A stretch of DNA of 35,324 bases, from NCBI GenBank assembly GCA_964619055.1, contig CAZUDB010000038.1, positions 1-35,324 on the forward strand, written 5' to 3'. Positions 17,650 to 27,367 of this stretch are shown here, piece after piece. Positions within the stretch are counted from its first letter, which is position 1, and every line of letters starts with the position of its first letter. Made by a program: the position numbers and the translations under genes. The DNA is from CAYVUM01 sp964619055 (GTDB taxonomy: Bacteria; Pseudomonadota; Alphaproteobacteria; Rhodospirillales; Defluviicoccaceae). A model generated the notes under the pieces. That model had not been told where the DNA came from and ran no database searches. It was given only the letters and a program-made list of their open reading frames with translations.

Positions 17650-17734
17650 GTCGGGAAAAAGCCGACAAACACCAAATTCCCGCCACATAGGGACTCAATG
17701 ACCAAGGGTCCCTGATACGAAGGGCTGAGAGTCC
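17650..17734 (+). other. Structured leuC-leuD intercistronic region
   Basis: Eighty-five bases with two possible stems: GTCGG/CCGAC (17650-17654 with 17662-17666) and AGGGAC/GTCCCT (17689-17694 with 17708-17713). GGACTC (17691-17696) can instead pair with GAGTCC (17729-17734), which abuts the leuD ATG. The two options share bases and cannot form together; the second would enclose the GAAGGG ribosome site at 17719-17724. Confidence 0.3.
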
Positions 17735-18349
17735 ATGGAACCGTTCACCCGTCTTTCCGGAATCGCCGCTCCGCTGCCGTTGATCAATGTCGACACGGAC
17801 ATGATCATCCCAAAGCAATTCCTGAAAACCATTCGCCGCACGGGTCTGGGAACATCGCTGTTTTTCGATCATCGGTACTTGGATAACGGCACTGAACATC
17901 CAGAGTTCGTTCTCAATCACCCGGTGTACCGCGAAGCCGTCATTCTGATTACGGGCCACAATTTCGGCTGCGGCTCATCACGCGAGCATGCCCCATGGTC
18001 ACTGCTGGATTTCGGGATCCGCTGCATCATCGCGCCCAGCTTCGCTGACATCTTCCACAACAATTGTTTCAAGAACGGCATTTTGCCTATTGTCCTACAT
18101 GAGCAGGAGGTCGAGCGTCTTATGGAAGAGGCCTCGACCGCAGCGAACCCTACCAAGACCATCGATCTACCGGCTCAGATGATCACATCGGCGACCGGCC
18201 GTCAGGTGCCCTTTCATGTGGATCCGTTTCGGAAGCGTTGCCTGATGGAAGGATTGGATGACGTGGGTCTTACCTTCGAACAAGAACACGCCATCGATCG
18301 CTTCGAAGCTGACCAACGCTCACAACAACCCTGGCTCTACGCCCAATAA
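17735..18349 (+). CDS. leuD: 3-isopropylmalate dehydratase small subunit
   Basis: Swivel-domain partner of LeuC. The 204-residue product has the full set of family motifs: INVDTDMIIPKQFLK near the N-terminus, GHNFGCGSSREHAPW in the middle and SFADIFHNNCFKNGILPI after it. Length is typical of the proteobacterial LeuD1 type. ATG 17735 is preceded by GAAGGG at 10 bases. It lies between leuC and leuB in a three-gene leucine cluster. Confidence 0.97.
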   Translation: MEPFTRLSGIAAPLPLINVDTDMIIPKQFLKTIRRTGLGTSLFFDHRYLDNGTEHPEFVLNHPVYREAVILITGHNFGCGSSREHAPWSLLDFGIRCIIAPSFADIFHNNCFKNGILPIVLHEQEVERLMEEASTAANPTKTIDLPAQMITSATGRQVPFHVDPFRKRCLMEGLDDVGLTFEQEHAIDRFEADQRSQQPWLYAQ

Positions 18350-18415
18350 CCGGATCTGTGCTCGCGACGGGGAGTAGCGTGCGATGATTTAACAGGGGGA
18401 AGGAACAGATCACCC

Positions 18416-19531
18416 ATGAGCGAAACGTTTACCCTGCTGGTGCTGCCCGGTGACGGCATCGGTCCCGAGGTGATGGCGGAAGTCACCCGCATCATCGAAT
18501 GGTTCAATCGCCGCCGTGACGCCAAATTCCACATCATTGAACACCTCATTGGCGGTGCATCTTTCGATACTCACGCAACACCTCTGACCGACGAGGCCAT
18601 GGAGCAGGCACTGGCGGCGGATGCCGTGCTGCTCGGCGCGGTCGGCGGTCCCGCGTGGGATGCTCTGCCGTTCGAGCATAAGCCGGAACGCGGCTTGCTT
18701 CGCCTGCGCAAGGAACTGGAGCTGTTCGCCAACCTTCGTCCGGCCGTGGTGCTGCCCTCCCTGGAGGAGGCGTCCACGTTAAAGCCGGAGGTGGTGTCCG
18801 GCCTTGATATCATGATCGTGCGGGAATTGACGGGGGGCGTCTATTTCGGCGAACCACGTGGGATCGAGGTGCTGCCCAACGGCGTCGGACGCCGTGGTGT
18901 TAACACACAAGTCTACGTGACCGAGGAGATCCGACGGGTGGCTCGGGTTGCCTTCGAATTGGCGGCGGCGCGGCAGGGGCGGGTGTGTTCGGTTGAAAAA
19001 TCCAACGTAATGGAATCCGGCGTGTTATGGCGCGAGGAAGTCCAGCACGTCCACGATAGCGAATTTCCGTCCCTGGAACTGAGCCACATGTACGCCGACA
19101 ACTGTGCCATGCAGCTCGTGCGGCAACCATCGCAGTTTGATGTCATCGTCACGGACAATCTGTTCGGGGACATGTTATCCGATCAGGCCGCCATGCTCAC
19201 CGGCTCCCTAGGCATGCTGCCGTCAGCCTCCCTGGGCGCGCCCGACGATCAGGGCCGGAGGCGCGCGCTCTACGAGCCGGTGCACGGCTCCGCACCGGAC
19301 ATCGCCGGTAAGGGGCTCGCCAATCCGTTGGCCTGCATCCTTAGCTTTGCGATGTGCCTGCGATACTCGTTCGGCATGCTTGCTGACGCAGATTTGGTCG
19401 AAGCGGCCGTTAACGAAGTGCTGAGCGGGGGCTTGCGCACGGCCGATATCATGCAGCCGGGCAAGGCTCGGGTGTCGACCCAGGTCATGGGCGAGTCCGT
19501 GGTCAGCGCCATGTCCAGACTGGCGGAATAA
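18416..19531 (+). CDS. leuB: 3-isopropylmalate dehydrogenase
   Basis: NAD-dependent oxidative decarboxylase of the leucine pathway, cytoplasmic homodimer. The 371-residue product starts LLVLPGDGIGPEVMAE, has the RKELELFANLRP segment, the catalytic VEKSNVM with the following DN region, and the metal-binding DNLFGDMLSDQAAML. GGGGGAAGGA at 18395-18403 serves ATG 18416. In related genomes asd often follows leuB; here a convergent envelope gene follows instead. Confidence 0.97.
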   Translation: MSETFTLLVLPGDGIGPEVMAEVTRIIEWFNRRRDAKFHIIEHLIGGASFDTHATPLTDEAMEQALAADAVLLGAVGGPAWDALPFEHKPERGLLRLRKELELFANLRPAVVLPSLEEASTLKPEVVSGLDIMIVRELTGGVYFGEPRGIEVLPNGVGRRGVNTQVYVTEEIRRVARVAFELAAARQGRVCSVEKSNVMESGVLWREEVQHVHDSEFPSLELSHMYADNCAMQLVRQPSQFDVIVTDNLFGDMLSDQAAMLTGSLGMLPSASLGAPDDQGRRRALYEPVHGSAPDIAGKGLANPLACILSFAMCLRYSFGMLADADLVEAAVNEVLSGGLRTADIMQPGKARVSTQVMGESVVSAMSRLAE

Positions 19532-19542
19532 CGTCGCTGCGA

Positions 19543-19564
19543 GCCGTCCCGGCGGTGCGACGGC
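19543..19564. terminator. Hairpin between convergent leuB and L,D-transpeptidase genes
   Basis: GCCGTC (19543-19548) and GACGGC (19559-19564) pair around a 10-base loop in the 50-base gap between two converging genes. There is no T-tract on either strand, so it may stall or protect transcripts rather than terminate by itself. Confidence 0.3.
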
Positions 19565-19581
19565 CTGTCGGCGGTCCCGTC

Positions 19582-21447
19582 CTAATGCGTCGCTCCGAAC
19601 AGCGCCTTCGCGTGTCGGGCGTCGTGGCCGTAAAGGTCCTCTCGGAACTGAACGACGCCGTCCCCGTCTACGAAGGCCGTAAAATAGGCCAGGTGCACCG
19701 GTACCGGGTCTGACAGGCGCACGACACGGTTGCGCGAGCGGGAGACCAAGCCATCGATCCGCTCCCGCGACCAGCCTTCATCCCGCAACAGCCATTGGGC
19801 CAAATCAAAGGGCCGCTCGACCCGCACGCAACCGGAACTGTAGGCCCGCGCCGAACGGGCGAACAGGCCTTTGGACGGCGTGTCATGCAGATAGACCGAA
19901 TGTCGGTTCGGGAACATGAACTTGACGCGACCAAGCGCGTTGCGTCGGCCCGGGTCCTGGCGGAACCGGAACGGGAAGTTCCCCCGGCCCACGTTGTCCC
20001 AGTTTACGTCCCAAGGACTGATCTGTCGGCCCCCCACCAGCACACGGATACCGCTGTTGGCCAGATAGCCGGGATTGCGGCGGGCCTTCGGGAGAATGTC
20101 CCTGGTGGCAATGCTATAGGGAACATGCCAGTAGGGATTGAAATCCAGATACGAGATCTCGTCGCTGAAGGACGGCGTTTGGCGTCGGCGTTTGCCGACC
20201 ACGACGCGCATCGTAAGCGCAGCTTCGCCGTCTTCTACGGCGTTCAGCTCGAAGGCGGCCAGATTGACGAACACGTGGTTCTGGCCCAGATCGGCCGGCA
20301 TCCAGCGCCAGCGGTCCATGTTGACGATGATCTGTTGGACGCGTTCCGGGGCGGTCACGCTTAAGGCGGCCCTGGTTTTCGGGCCGACCACGCCGTCGGT
20401 GGCGAGGCCGTGGCGATGTTGAAACTGTTCCACCGCCAGCACCAAGTCGCTGTCGTAGACCGGGCTGTCGCCGTCTTCGTTTTCCAACAATCCCATTGCG
20501 CCGAGTTGGGCCCGCAAGGCCGGCACCCGGCGATCGGACATGCCGGGCTTGAGCGTCGGGCCATTGGGAAGCGGGCTCCAGCCGCCGGCCGCCGCCGCCG
20601 ACCGATACTGCCGGAGCGCCTCCTGCAGCCCGCGATAGCTTGGATTTCGCGGTGCCAATCCGGCCAGATAAGCTGTCAGATCGTCCGACGCGGCCGCATC
20701 GCGCAGGATCACAAGGGGATCAACGGCGGTCCGGCCATGATCAACGCTCCGGTTGACCTTCCCGGAGCGGACTTGCCCTGTATGCACGTCAACGCCGTAG
20801 CGAAGCAACGTGATGGAGTAAAGCAGGTCCCAATCGGCCAAGGTATCGTTGTCGGTCCCGTCCGGTGTTGTGGTGTCGGCCAAGGTGTAGCGTTCGGGCC
20901 GAAGTCCGTGCGCACCAGCGTCCGCGATGGCTGCTTGGAGAGCGCTTGCCCGGTCCGTCGGCTCGTCGCCATCAAGCCACATCGGCTCATAGGCCCGTGA
21001 GCGATACAGTTCACGCAACGCGTGGGCATCGGCACTCCGCTCGGCGATGGTCAGGCGCTTCCCGGCGCGTTCGACGCGATCAGCGATCGCCCGTGCGACG
21101 TCGCTGTCGGGGATTGGCAGCGCGGGCAACGCGGCGACCGGCTCTTCGCGTTCCGGTACCGCCGTATCCGCGCTCGGATGGCCCGGTTCACGAACCGCCG
21201 GCAGGCGCGCGGCCGAAAGTGTTTCGGCTTCGCCCTCGTGGGAGATCTCTACCGGCCCGACGTCCCTTACGATGTCACCTGATACGACTTCGCCCGCCGT
21301 GGCCGCAATCGGCGCTGGGGGCCCATAACCACCAGCATCCCTGGCCAGGGTCGGCTCTGCAGCGCCGTCCGCCGCGAACGCCACCACGGCAACAACGGCG
21401 GCCGGAACGGTCGTTGAGAGACGTCTTACTCGTTGCAGCGCACCCAT
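19582..21447 (-). CDS. YcbB-type L,D-transpeptidase
   Basis: Periplasmic enzyme predicted to make 3-3 crosslinks between meso-diaminopimelate residues of peptidoglycan. From ATG 21447 (621 residues) it has a signal peptide (RVRRLSTTVPAAVVAVVAF then Ala-rich), a Pro/Glu-rich linker, the helical scaffold region typical of YcbB near residues 110-270, a peptidoglycan-binding domain 1 (DSDLVLAVEQFQHRHGLATD) and a C-terminal YkuD domain. The catalytic Cys is C540 in SSGCVRVE and the conserved His is H521 in VYLHDTPSKG. The frame is open 23 codons upstream, but that part would disrupt the signal peptide. It is the last gene of a minus-strand run of envelope genes. Confidence 0.93.
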   Translation of the reverse strand: MGALQRVRRLSTTVPAAVVAVVAFAADGAAEPTLARDAGGYGPPAPIAATAGEVVSGDIVRDVGPVEISHEGEAETLSAARLPAVREPGHPSADTAVPEREEPVAALPALPIPDSDVARAIADRVERAGKRLTIAERSADAHALRELYRSRAYEPMWLDGDEPTDRASALQAAIADAGAHGLRPERYTLADTTTPDGTDNDTLADWDLLYSITLLRYGVDVHTGQVRSGKVNRSVDHGRTAVDPLVILRDAAASDDLTAYLAGLAPRNPSYRGLQEALRQYRSAAAAGGWSPLPNGPTLKPGMSDRRVPALRAQLGAMGLLENEDGDSPVYDSDLVLAVEQFQHRHGLATDGVVGPKTRAALSVTAPERVQQIIVNMDRWRWMPADLGQNHVFVNLAAFELNAVEDGEAALTMRVVVGKRRRQTPSFSDEISYLDFNPYWHVPYSIATRDILPKARRNPGYLANSGIRVLVGGRQISPWDVNWDNVGRGNFPFRFRQDPGRRNALGRVKFMFPNRHSVYLHDTPSKGLFARSARAYSSGCVRVERPFDLAQWLLRDEGWSRERIDGLVSRSRNRVVRLSDPVPVHLAYFTAFVDGDGVVQFREDLYGHDARHAKALFGATH

Positions 21448-21533
21448 GGACCTGGCCCCTTTATCTTCCCGATCACGGCACGTTATTTTTTGAATTTGCC
21501 AGTCAAGTCCTAACACGTTGACAACGCGCGCGC

Positions 21534-21549
21534 TGTGACGGATATCACG
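21534..21549. promoter_or_regulatory. Crp/Fnr-like site upstream of the L,D-transpeptidase
   Basis: TGTGA (21534-21538), six bases, then TCACG (21545-21549) match the Crp half-site pattern TGTGA-N6-TCACA in 9 of 10 positions. It lies 86 bases upstream of the transpeptidase ATG, in the 139-base gap after the MscS gene. A TTGACT box lies between the site and the gene on the minus strand. One match could be chance. Confidence 0.3.
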
Positions 21550-21586
21550 GGCTCTGTTATGTTGCCGTCAGACTGCGACTTTGGGA

Positions 21587-24070
21587 TCACATGTCGTGGC
21601 CGTCGTCACGGCCCGAGAGGTCCTCGCCGCGCCGATCCCGATCGAGCACACCGGCCCCGCCAGCGGCCGCGGCAAGAGCGGCCGGTGTCAGCGTCGGGGC
21701 CTCGCCCGTATCGACGATAACCCGGCGCGGAGCCACGTTAATGCCGTTGGCGGCAAAGGCCTCCTGGATGCGGCGATAAACCTCGCGCCGAATGACGAAC
21801 TGCTCGCCCGGTTTGGTCATGAACTTGACCCGAACGATGAAGGCATCGTCGTCCATGCGATGGACGCCCTGAGACTTGACGGGCTGAAGGAAGTTCTTGC
21901 CGTAATCGGGATGGTTCATCATGTCCTGGCCGGTTTTCTTGACCAGCTTGCGAACTTTCTCCAAGTCAGTGTCGAACGGAATCCGGAACTCCAGCTTCAT
22001 GATCGCCCAGTCCCGGCTGAAGTTCGTCAGGTGCCCGATCTCACCGAACGGAATGGTGTGAAGGGGCCCCAAGTGGTGGCGAAGCCGCAGCGAGCGGACC
22101 GAGATATGCTCCACCATGCCCCGGACCTTGCCCACGTCGATGTACTCACCGACGCGAAAGGCATCATCAATCAAGAAGAATAGACCGCTCAAAATGTCGC
22201 GAACGAGGGTCTGTGCGCCAAAGCCAACGGCGATGCCGATAACACCGGCACCAGCAATAAGCGGGCCGATATCGACGCCCAGTTCGGACAGAATGATCAA
22301 CGTGACCATAACGGCGATCACGATCAGCAAAAACCGGCCGAACAGCGGCACCAGTGTCTGCAGCCGTGTCCCGCCCTTACCGCCGATTTCGCTTTCGCCT
22401 GAGTCTTCATCGGGCTCCGGCGGCGTGGCGTTGCGGATCACGGCGTTGACAATCCCCCACGCAGCCGAGGCGATGATCAGCACGGCGATGATGTCCACGA
22501 GCGAACTCGCAATCACCTCGCCAAGGCCTGCCGACGCGAACGATTGTAAGTCCAAATCCCAAACATTAACGACCGCCGCAGCAAACAGAACGAACAAAAC
22601 GACGCGGAGATTTCGAACCAGGACGCGGTGAATATCGCGGCGATTGTTGAGCGTGCGCTGCGCCTGAACACGCGCGGCGCTGGCGTTTTGGGCTTCGTCC
22701 GACAAGACCGCCCGCCGCCTTGCCAAGGCCTCGGATGCCTCATCGTCCTCGACGTAGGGGTCCGGGGCTGGAATGGCCGCCAAGGCCGCGCGGGCCTCCG
22801 ATTCACGCTCTTCAGCGGCGACAAGGTTCGCGTGCGACTCCCGAATTTTCAGAAGCGAGCCCAACGCCCGGTTGAGCGTGAGGGCCACAGCCGGCAACGC
22901 AAGCATCAGGATCAGCGTGATCATGATCGGGGCCGGATCGTCGGCACCGGTCAACAGCCGTTGCCCCAGGTGCAACACGCAGACGATAATGAGAAATGCG
23001 GTCAACATGATGTGCCAGGTGTCCGCAACGAACCTTTGAAGCCGGCCCGGCGGCTCGTCCTGGTCCGCGTCCTGCTTCAGCAGAGCCTCTCGAACCGCCT
23101 TCCGGTCGTACCAAGCCATCACGACAATGACGGCAAGCGCCAGAAACGACACCAACGCATCAATCAGGAGCAACGTGCCGGGATCTGTCACCCCGATACG
23201 GTTTAAGAAGTTCCCGAACTGGAGGGCCAGGATAGTCGCTCCGGCGACGATCAGCAGTCGACGATGGAGGGCGAGGGCGAGAGTGTCAGAGAATTCAGTC
23301 AGCCGTGCCGGTCTGAGCTCACCGGGAGCCAAGAAAAAGCGCGACACCGCCGCGACCGAGCGGGTGAGCAAGATCACCCACCAAATGCTGGCTGTCAGTG
23401 CCCGCACGGCCTCGTTTCCTTGCCAAAGCAGAAAAAACCCGGCAGCCGCGGCAAGCGCAAAGATGCCAATCGACAGCACATCTCTCAGGAAATTCAACCC
23501 GAGCAGGCTCAACTTGGCCGTTGTGTCGATGGTCTGGTCGGCGGCGTGGCCGAAGGTGGGCCTGGGAAACAGTCGGCGAAACACGGCATCAGCGGCAAAT
23601 CCGACGCCGAAGCCGACAAACGCGAACAGAATGACGTAAACGAGGGAGTCATCTCCATGCTCACGGAATTTTCCGACAATCGTTGAGCCCAAGTTGAGAG
23701 CGGACGGAATGGCATCGATGGCCGTCTGCAGCCGCCACTGCGCGGCCACGAGCATCGCATCGGTCGTTTGTTCGGCCGCGGCCGCTTCCTGGTTGGCGTC
23801 GGCGACCTTGTCAAGCTGCTGAATGAGCAACGTGCGAACATCTTCGTCCGACAGCCGCGACACGAGATCGCGCACCTCTCCTTCGCTCAAATCGTCGGGC
23901 AGCGCCGTCGCTTCAGTCGAAGACTTGTCGGTATCAGATACGCCAGGCGGCACCTGGGCCAAGGCCGACAAGCCCAAGGAGATGACAAGAGCAAATACAA
24001 GGACAAAGTGAAAACAAAGGAGCGCCTTGCACGCCTCAAATCGTGAGAGCTTCAAAAACCGAACCGCCAT
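21587..24070 (-). CDS. Large MscS-family mechanosensitive channel
   Basis: Inner-membrane channel expected to open under membrane tension and release osmolytes. From ATG 24070, with GGGGA 6 bases upstream, it has 827 residues: a cleavable signal peptide ending near LGLSALAQ, a periplasmic helical region, about ten membrane helices in two groups separated by a charged coiled-coil-like stretch (AAEERESEARAALAAI to RVQAQRTLNNRRD), and the C-terminal MscS core. The pore helix is read in AGVIGIAVGFGAQTLVRDIL, followed by the beta domain (YIDVGKVRGMVEHISVRSLRLR). The extra N-terminal helices place it with the MscK/YbdG-like large members. In-frame ATGs at 24106 and 24094 are less likely starts. Confidence 0.9.
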   Translation of the reverse strand: MAVRFLKLSRFEACKALLCFHFVLVFALVISLGLSALAQVPPGVSDTDKSSTEATALPDDLSEGEVRDLVSRLSDEDVRTLLIQQLDKVADANQEAAAAEQTTDAMLVAAQWRLQTAIDAIPSALNLGSTIVGKFREHGDDSLVYVILFAFVGFGVGFAADAVFRRLFPRPTFGHAADQTIDTTAKLSLLGLNFLRDVLSIGIFALAAAAGFFLLWQGNEAVRALTASIWWVILLTRSVAAVSRFFLAPGELRPARLTEFSDTLALALHRRLLIVAGATILALQFGNFLNRIGVTDPGTLLLIDALVSFLALAVIVVMAWYDRKAVREALLKQDADQDEPPGRLQRFVADTWHIMLTAFLIIVCVLHLGQRLLTGADDPAPIMITLILMLALPAVALTLNRALGSLLKIRESHANLVAAEERESEARAALAAIPAPDPYVEDDEASEALARRRAVLSDEAQNASAARVQAQRTLNNRRDIHRVLVRNLRVVLFVLFAAAVVNVWDLDLQSFASAGLGEVIASSLVDIIAVLIIASAAWGIVNAVIRNATPPEPDEDSGESEIGGKGGTRLQTLVPLFGRFLLIVIAVMVTLIILSELGVDIGPLIAGAGVIGIAVGFGAQTLVRDILSGLFFLIDDAFRVGEYIDVGKVRGMVEHISVRSLRLRHHLGPLHTIPFGEIGHLTNFSRDWAIMKLEFRIPFDTDLEKVRKLVKKTGQDMMNHPDYGKNFLQPVKSQGVHRMDDDAFIVRVKFMTKPGEQFVIRREVYRRIQEAFAANGINVAPRRVIVDTGEAPTLTPAALAAAAGGAGVLDRDRRGEDLSGRDDGHDM

Positions 24071-24146
24071 TACAGATCCCCGATTGAAGGGCATGTTGCG
24101 GCTCACCGCCGTTTATTCATGCCATCTTATAAGGAGTCTAGCGGTG

Positions 24147-27100
24147 TTACGGGTCTTTGTCACTGCCGCCACCGAACAGTCTTCCCAAATCCTTGATGAA
24201 TGATGGTGTCAGCGATTTCAGCGGATGGACATCGACGTCCGGATCGTTGAGTGTTCCGGTAACGCTAACAGAAATCGCGAGAAATCCCTCGCCAGTCGAA
24301 AACAAGTCCCCAATCACGGGAATCGCGCCGAGAGCTCGGTTCAAGCTTCGCGCCGGCACGACCTCGCCGCTGGCGGCGATCGTCTTGCTGGTCAGGTTTA
24401 TGCTTCCCTTGCCCAGGAAACTGACCGATGGATTTTGGCCGGCGATGCGATCGAAGCGCAGGGTTTGTCGGTCCAAAACCCCGCGTGCCTTCAGGCTTTG
24501 AAATTGCGTCACGTCGATGGGCGTGTCTCCCGACAGTCGATCGCGCGCGGCCGCCAGAGCGCGTCGGGCCACCGCCGCCTGGCGGTATGAAAAGTCATAA
24601 GCCTCCACGCTCCAGTCGATGGGTTCCGCCAACCCTGGCCCCTTGAAGCGGCCGGTCAGCGTTGCCCGCCCATCTTCGACCGGTGTTACACCAATAACGG
24701 AGTAGATTAGATTCCCCGCATCGGTTGCGTGAACATGGAAGGGCAGGCTGCCGTCAGCACTTGGCGGGCCGATGTCGGCTGAAAACGGCGCGCGGGGTCT
24801 TCGGCCGCCCGGCGCGCTTTCCGCGTCGGCATTAATCCGCACATCCGTCCATTGGCCGCGACGGCGAACGAGTCGCGTGCTCACATCCCGCCACGCCTGA
24901 GCCGGGCCCAGGATGACCCTGTCAAGGCCGGTTGCGTCGATCCGAACCGTTGTCGCCTCCCCAGCGGAGCCGGACGAAGTCGACGCCTCGTTTGCTTGCG
25001 ACGAATCGAGAAATCCGGCCACGAATGGCGACAGATCGACAACACCGCCCCGCGCCGTCACGTTATAGCCCTCACGGGTGCGGTCGACGGAAAGGCTATC
25101 CAACCTGGACGGTCCAAGCATGGCCGAACTCAAGCGCAGCCTCTGAACATCACCAGACCGCGCCAGTTCTCCCCGGCCCGCGGCCTTGAGCGTTCCCGCT
25201 GAAACGTCCAGGCGCTCGACCACGATCCCGGCTTCCGAACCAAGCACCAGCGACACCCTGGCCGTGCCTTGCTCACCCGCTGGTTTTTGCCAGTCCACCG
25301 CCGGAACGGCGAGCGTGGCTGCCTTCAAATCCGCCTCAAGCTTGGCCGTCGTCGGTCCGGTCCCAGGAACGACAATGTTGATGGAGCCGGAAAGCGGCCC
25401 CGTCAAATACGGAGCCGTCTTCAAACCAAAGGCAAGCCGCCCTTGTTCGTCCCACCTTGGCACTGTCACGGCGAGGTTGACGCGTTCCGCCGCCTGCGCA
25501 CCGAAGCTCTCCTTCCAGGAGGCGTCGATGGGGACGCCGTTGATTTTGCCTGGTCCCTTCAGCGTTGCCTGCTCGGCCGAAACCTCGACAGCGAGCGCTG
25601 CATCAGTGAGCGTGATGTCAGGATCGGTGAGTTGCAGCGATCCGTCGCTGATGGCGCCGGTATAGCCCAGGTCCACGTCTTTCAGCGCCAGCGCTTCGAG
25701 CAGCGGGAACGTGATATGCCCCTGGGCGGTGACCGTGCCATCCGCGTCGTTCGGCTTGATGGTTGTGGTCTTAAGTAGCTTCAGCGGCGGCTGATCCAGC
25801 GCCTCTAGGACCGAGCGCACGGGGCCCATCAAATTGTGCTCGACCGTCAGAGTCTGGTCCGCCGCATCAAGCCCGGAGATGACGACCGTGGCCTCACTGA
25901 TGGCGATGTCGCCCAGGCGCCCGGATCGGGGACGGAAGCTCAAACGATCGGTGTCAATGGTCGCAGTACCGGTCAATCCCGTGATCGCGTCCATCGGCCG
26001 AAGGAAATGAACGGTAAGATCGCCGAAATCGAACTGCCCCGACAGATTTCGAAGCGTCGCGTCTCCGTCGGCATCGGTGTCGAGGGCCAAGGCGATCGTC
26101 AGATTGCTCACTGTCCCGGCCGTGATGTTTTCGGTCACCCAGGTTCGGGCATTGCCGGCGGCCGTAACCGGCCACCACTGCGAGAGCCTGCTGACGTCGT
26201 CCAACTTATCGACTGTGGCCGTGAGACTCATATCTCCTCGACCGTCTCGCCAATGGCCATCCGCGGTGGCCGTGATGGCGGGACCGGTATCCGCCGTTGT
26301 GCCGAGCTGCAGCCTCGCGTCCGCAATCCGGAACGCCGCACCGTCGCTCCCCAGTGACCAGTTCGCTGTTAGGCCGCCGCCGGTGATGGCCGCCGGTGCC
26401 TTCAACAGATCCGCCACATCAATCGTGCCGGGGCCGAACGTCAGCTCTGCCAGGGCTTTGGTGATCTCGGTTTTCTGTGCATCCAGTGTCGCCAACACCC
26501 GCCCGGAGACAGCGATCGCCAAGTCATCCATCAGTGAGCGATCCGCCACCAAAGGCGCCAGAGTGTCTGGGCGCAGATCGGTGAGCGTTGCCGTTACGTG
26601 GACGGGCGCCTTCGGCGCGGTGTGCTCCACGTCGATGGCAAGTCGGGCCGTTTCCTCGCCGTTGTTCAGGGCCAGCTCGACGGAGCACAGCAGCCCCTCA
26701 TCGCCCGATAGGGTTCCGCGCGCCATCAAGGCCCGAACATCCGTGGCCGTCCACGTCGAATCGGTCTCCTGATCGCGGAGAATCAGCCGGCCATCGCGGA
26801 GCCGAAGCCGCTCGAGACCTGCCACCGGGTCGTCCCGATCGGGCGGTGCCGAAATGCTGGAGAGGAAGGCTTGCGCATCGGCGATGGTGCCCGCCGCCGC
26901 TGGGCCGGGCTCCCCGGCTGCTGCCACTTGCCAGCGTCCATCGGCAGCACGGACGATGACGACTTCCAGGCCGATCAGCTCCGCCGAAACCAGCCGGAGG
27001 CGCCCGGTCAGCAAGTCGAGCACGGCAAAGCCCACGTCGGCCGAGGGCAGCGCCATGATTTCGTCGCCATCCACATCCGTGAGTGTCACGTCGGTGACCC

Positions 27101-27326
27101 GGAGGGCAAGGGACGTATCGGCCCTGTCCCAGGTCAGCAGCAAGCCGCCGATGCGGGCGCCAACGCCGCCGGGCAGTGTTTCGAGCGCGCGCTCAAACCG
27201 AGGGGCGAGCCAGGTCAAGTCGATCGGACCAAGTGCAAGCCGGCCAACGGCCAAACCGATTGCAAGGATAACCACCGCAAGGGTGATCCGTGTGCCACGT
27301 CCGCACCACCGAACCACCCGCGGCAT
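24147..27326 (-). CDS. AsmA/YhdP-like large envelope protein
   Basis: 1059-residue protein with one N-terminal signal anchor (ITLAVVILAIGLAVGRLAL at about residues 14-32) and a long periplasmic beta-rich body, the pattern of YhdP/TamB/AsmA-like proteins that bridge inner and outer membranes and are implicated in phospholipid transport. The N-terminal part shows the DUF3971-type opening (LTWLAPRFERAL, then RIGGLLLTWD and VTLTDVDGDEIMALPSADVGF). The C-terminus has the AsmA-like signature with IPVIGDLFSTGEGFLAISV and a DPDVDVHPLKSLTPSF end. I use ATG 27326; TTG 27353 is in frame. It starts 41 bases after carA on the same strand. The functional role is inferred from family only. Confidence 0.82.
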   Translation of the reverse strand: MPRVVRWCGRGTRITLAVVILAIGLAVGRLALGPIDLTWLAPRFERALETLPGGVGARIGGLLLTWDRADTSLALRVTDVTLTDVDGDEIMALPSADVGFAVLDLLTGRLRLVSAELIGLEVVIVRAADGRWQVAAAGEPGPAAAGTIADAQAFLSSISAPPDRDDPVAGLERLRLRDGRLILRDQETDSTWTATDVRALMARGTLSGDEGLLCSVELALNNGEETARLAIDVEHTAPKAPVHVTATLTDLRPDTLAPLVADRSLMDDLAIAVSGRVLATLDAQKTEITKALAELTFGPGTIDVADLLKAPAAITGGGLTANWSLGSDGAAFRIADARLQLGTTADTGPAITATADGHWRDGRGDMSLTATVDKLDDVSRLSQWWPVTAAGNARTWVTENITAGTVSNLTIALALDTDADGDATLRNLSGQFDFGDLTVHFLRPMDAITGLTGTATIDTDRLSFRPRSGRLGDIAISEATVVISGLDAADQTLTVEHNLMGPVRSVLEALDQPPLKLLKTTTIKPNDADGTVTAQGHITFPLLEALALKDVDLGYTGAISDGSLQLTDPDITLTDAALAVEVSAEQATLKGPGKINGVPIDASWKESFGAQAAERVNLAVTVPRWDEQGRLAFGLKTAPYLTGPLSGSINIVVPGTGPTTAKLEADLKAATLAVPAVDWQKPAGEQGTARVSLVLGSEAGIVVERLDVSAGTLKAAGRGELARSGDVQRLRLSSAMLGPSRLDSLSVDRTREGYNVTARGGVVDLSPFVAGFLDSSQANEASTSSGSAGEATTVRIDATGLDRVILGPAQAWRDVSTRLVRRRGQWTDVRINADAESAPGGRRPRAPFSADIGPPSADGSLPFHVHATDAGNLIYSVIGVTPVEDGRATLTGRFKGPGLAEPIDWSVEAYDFSYRQAAVARRALAAARDRLSGDTPIDVTQFQSLKARGVLDRQTLRFDRIAGQNPSVSFLGKGSINLTSKTIAASGEVVPARSLNRALGAIPVIGDLFSTGEGFLAISVSVTGTLNDPDVDVHPLKSLTPSFIKDLGRLFGGGSDKDP

Positions 27327-27367
27327 GCGCCTGCCCGATTGCTCGGCTGCCAAGGCGGGTGCTGCCG

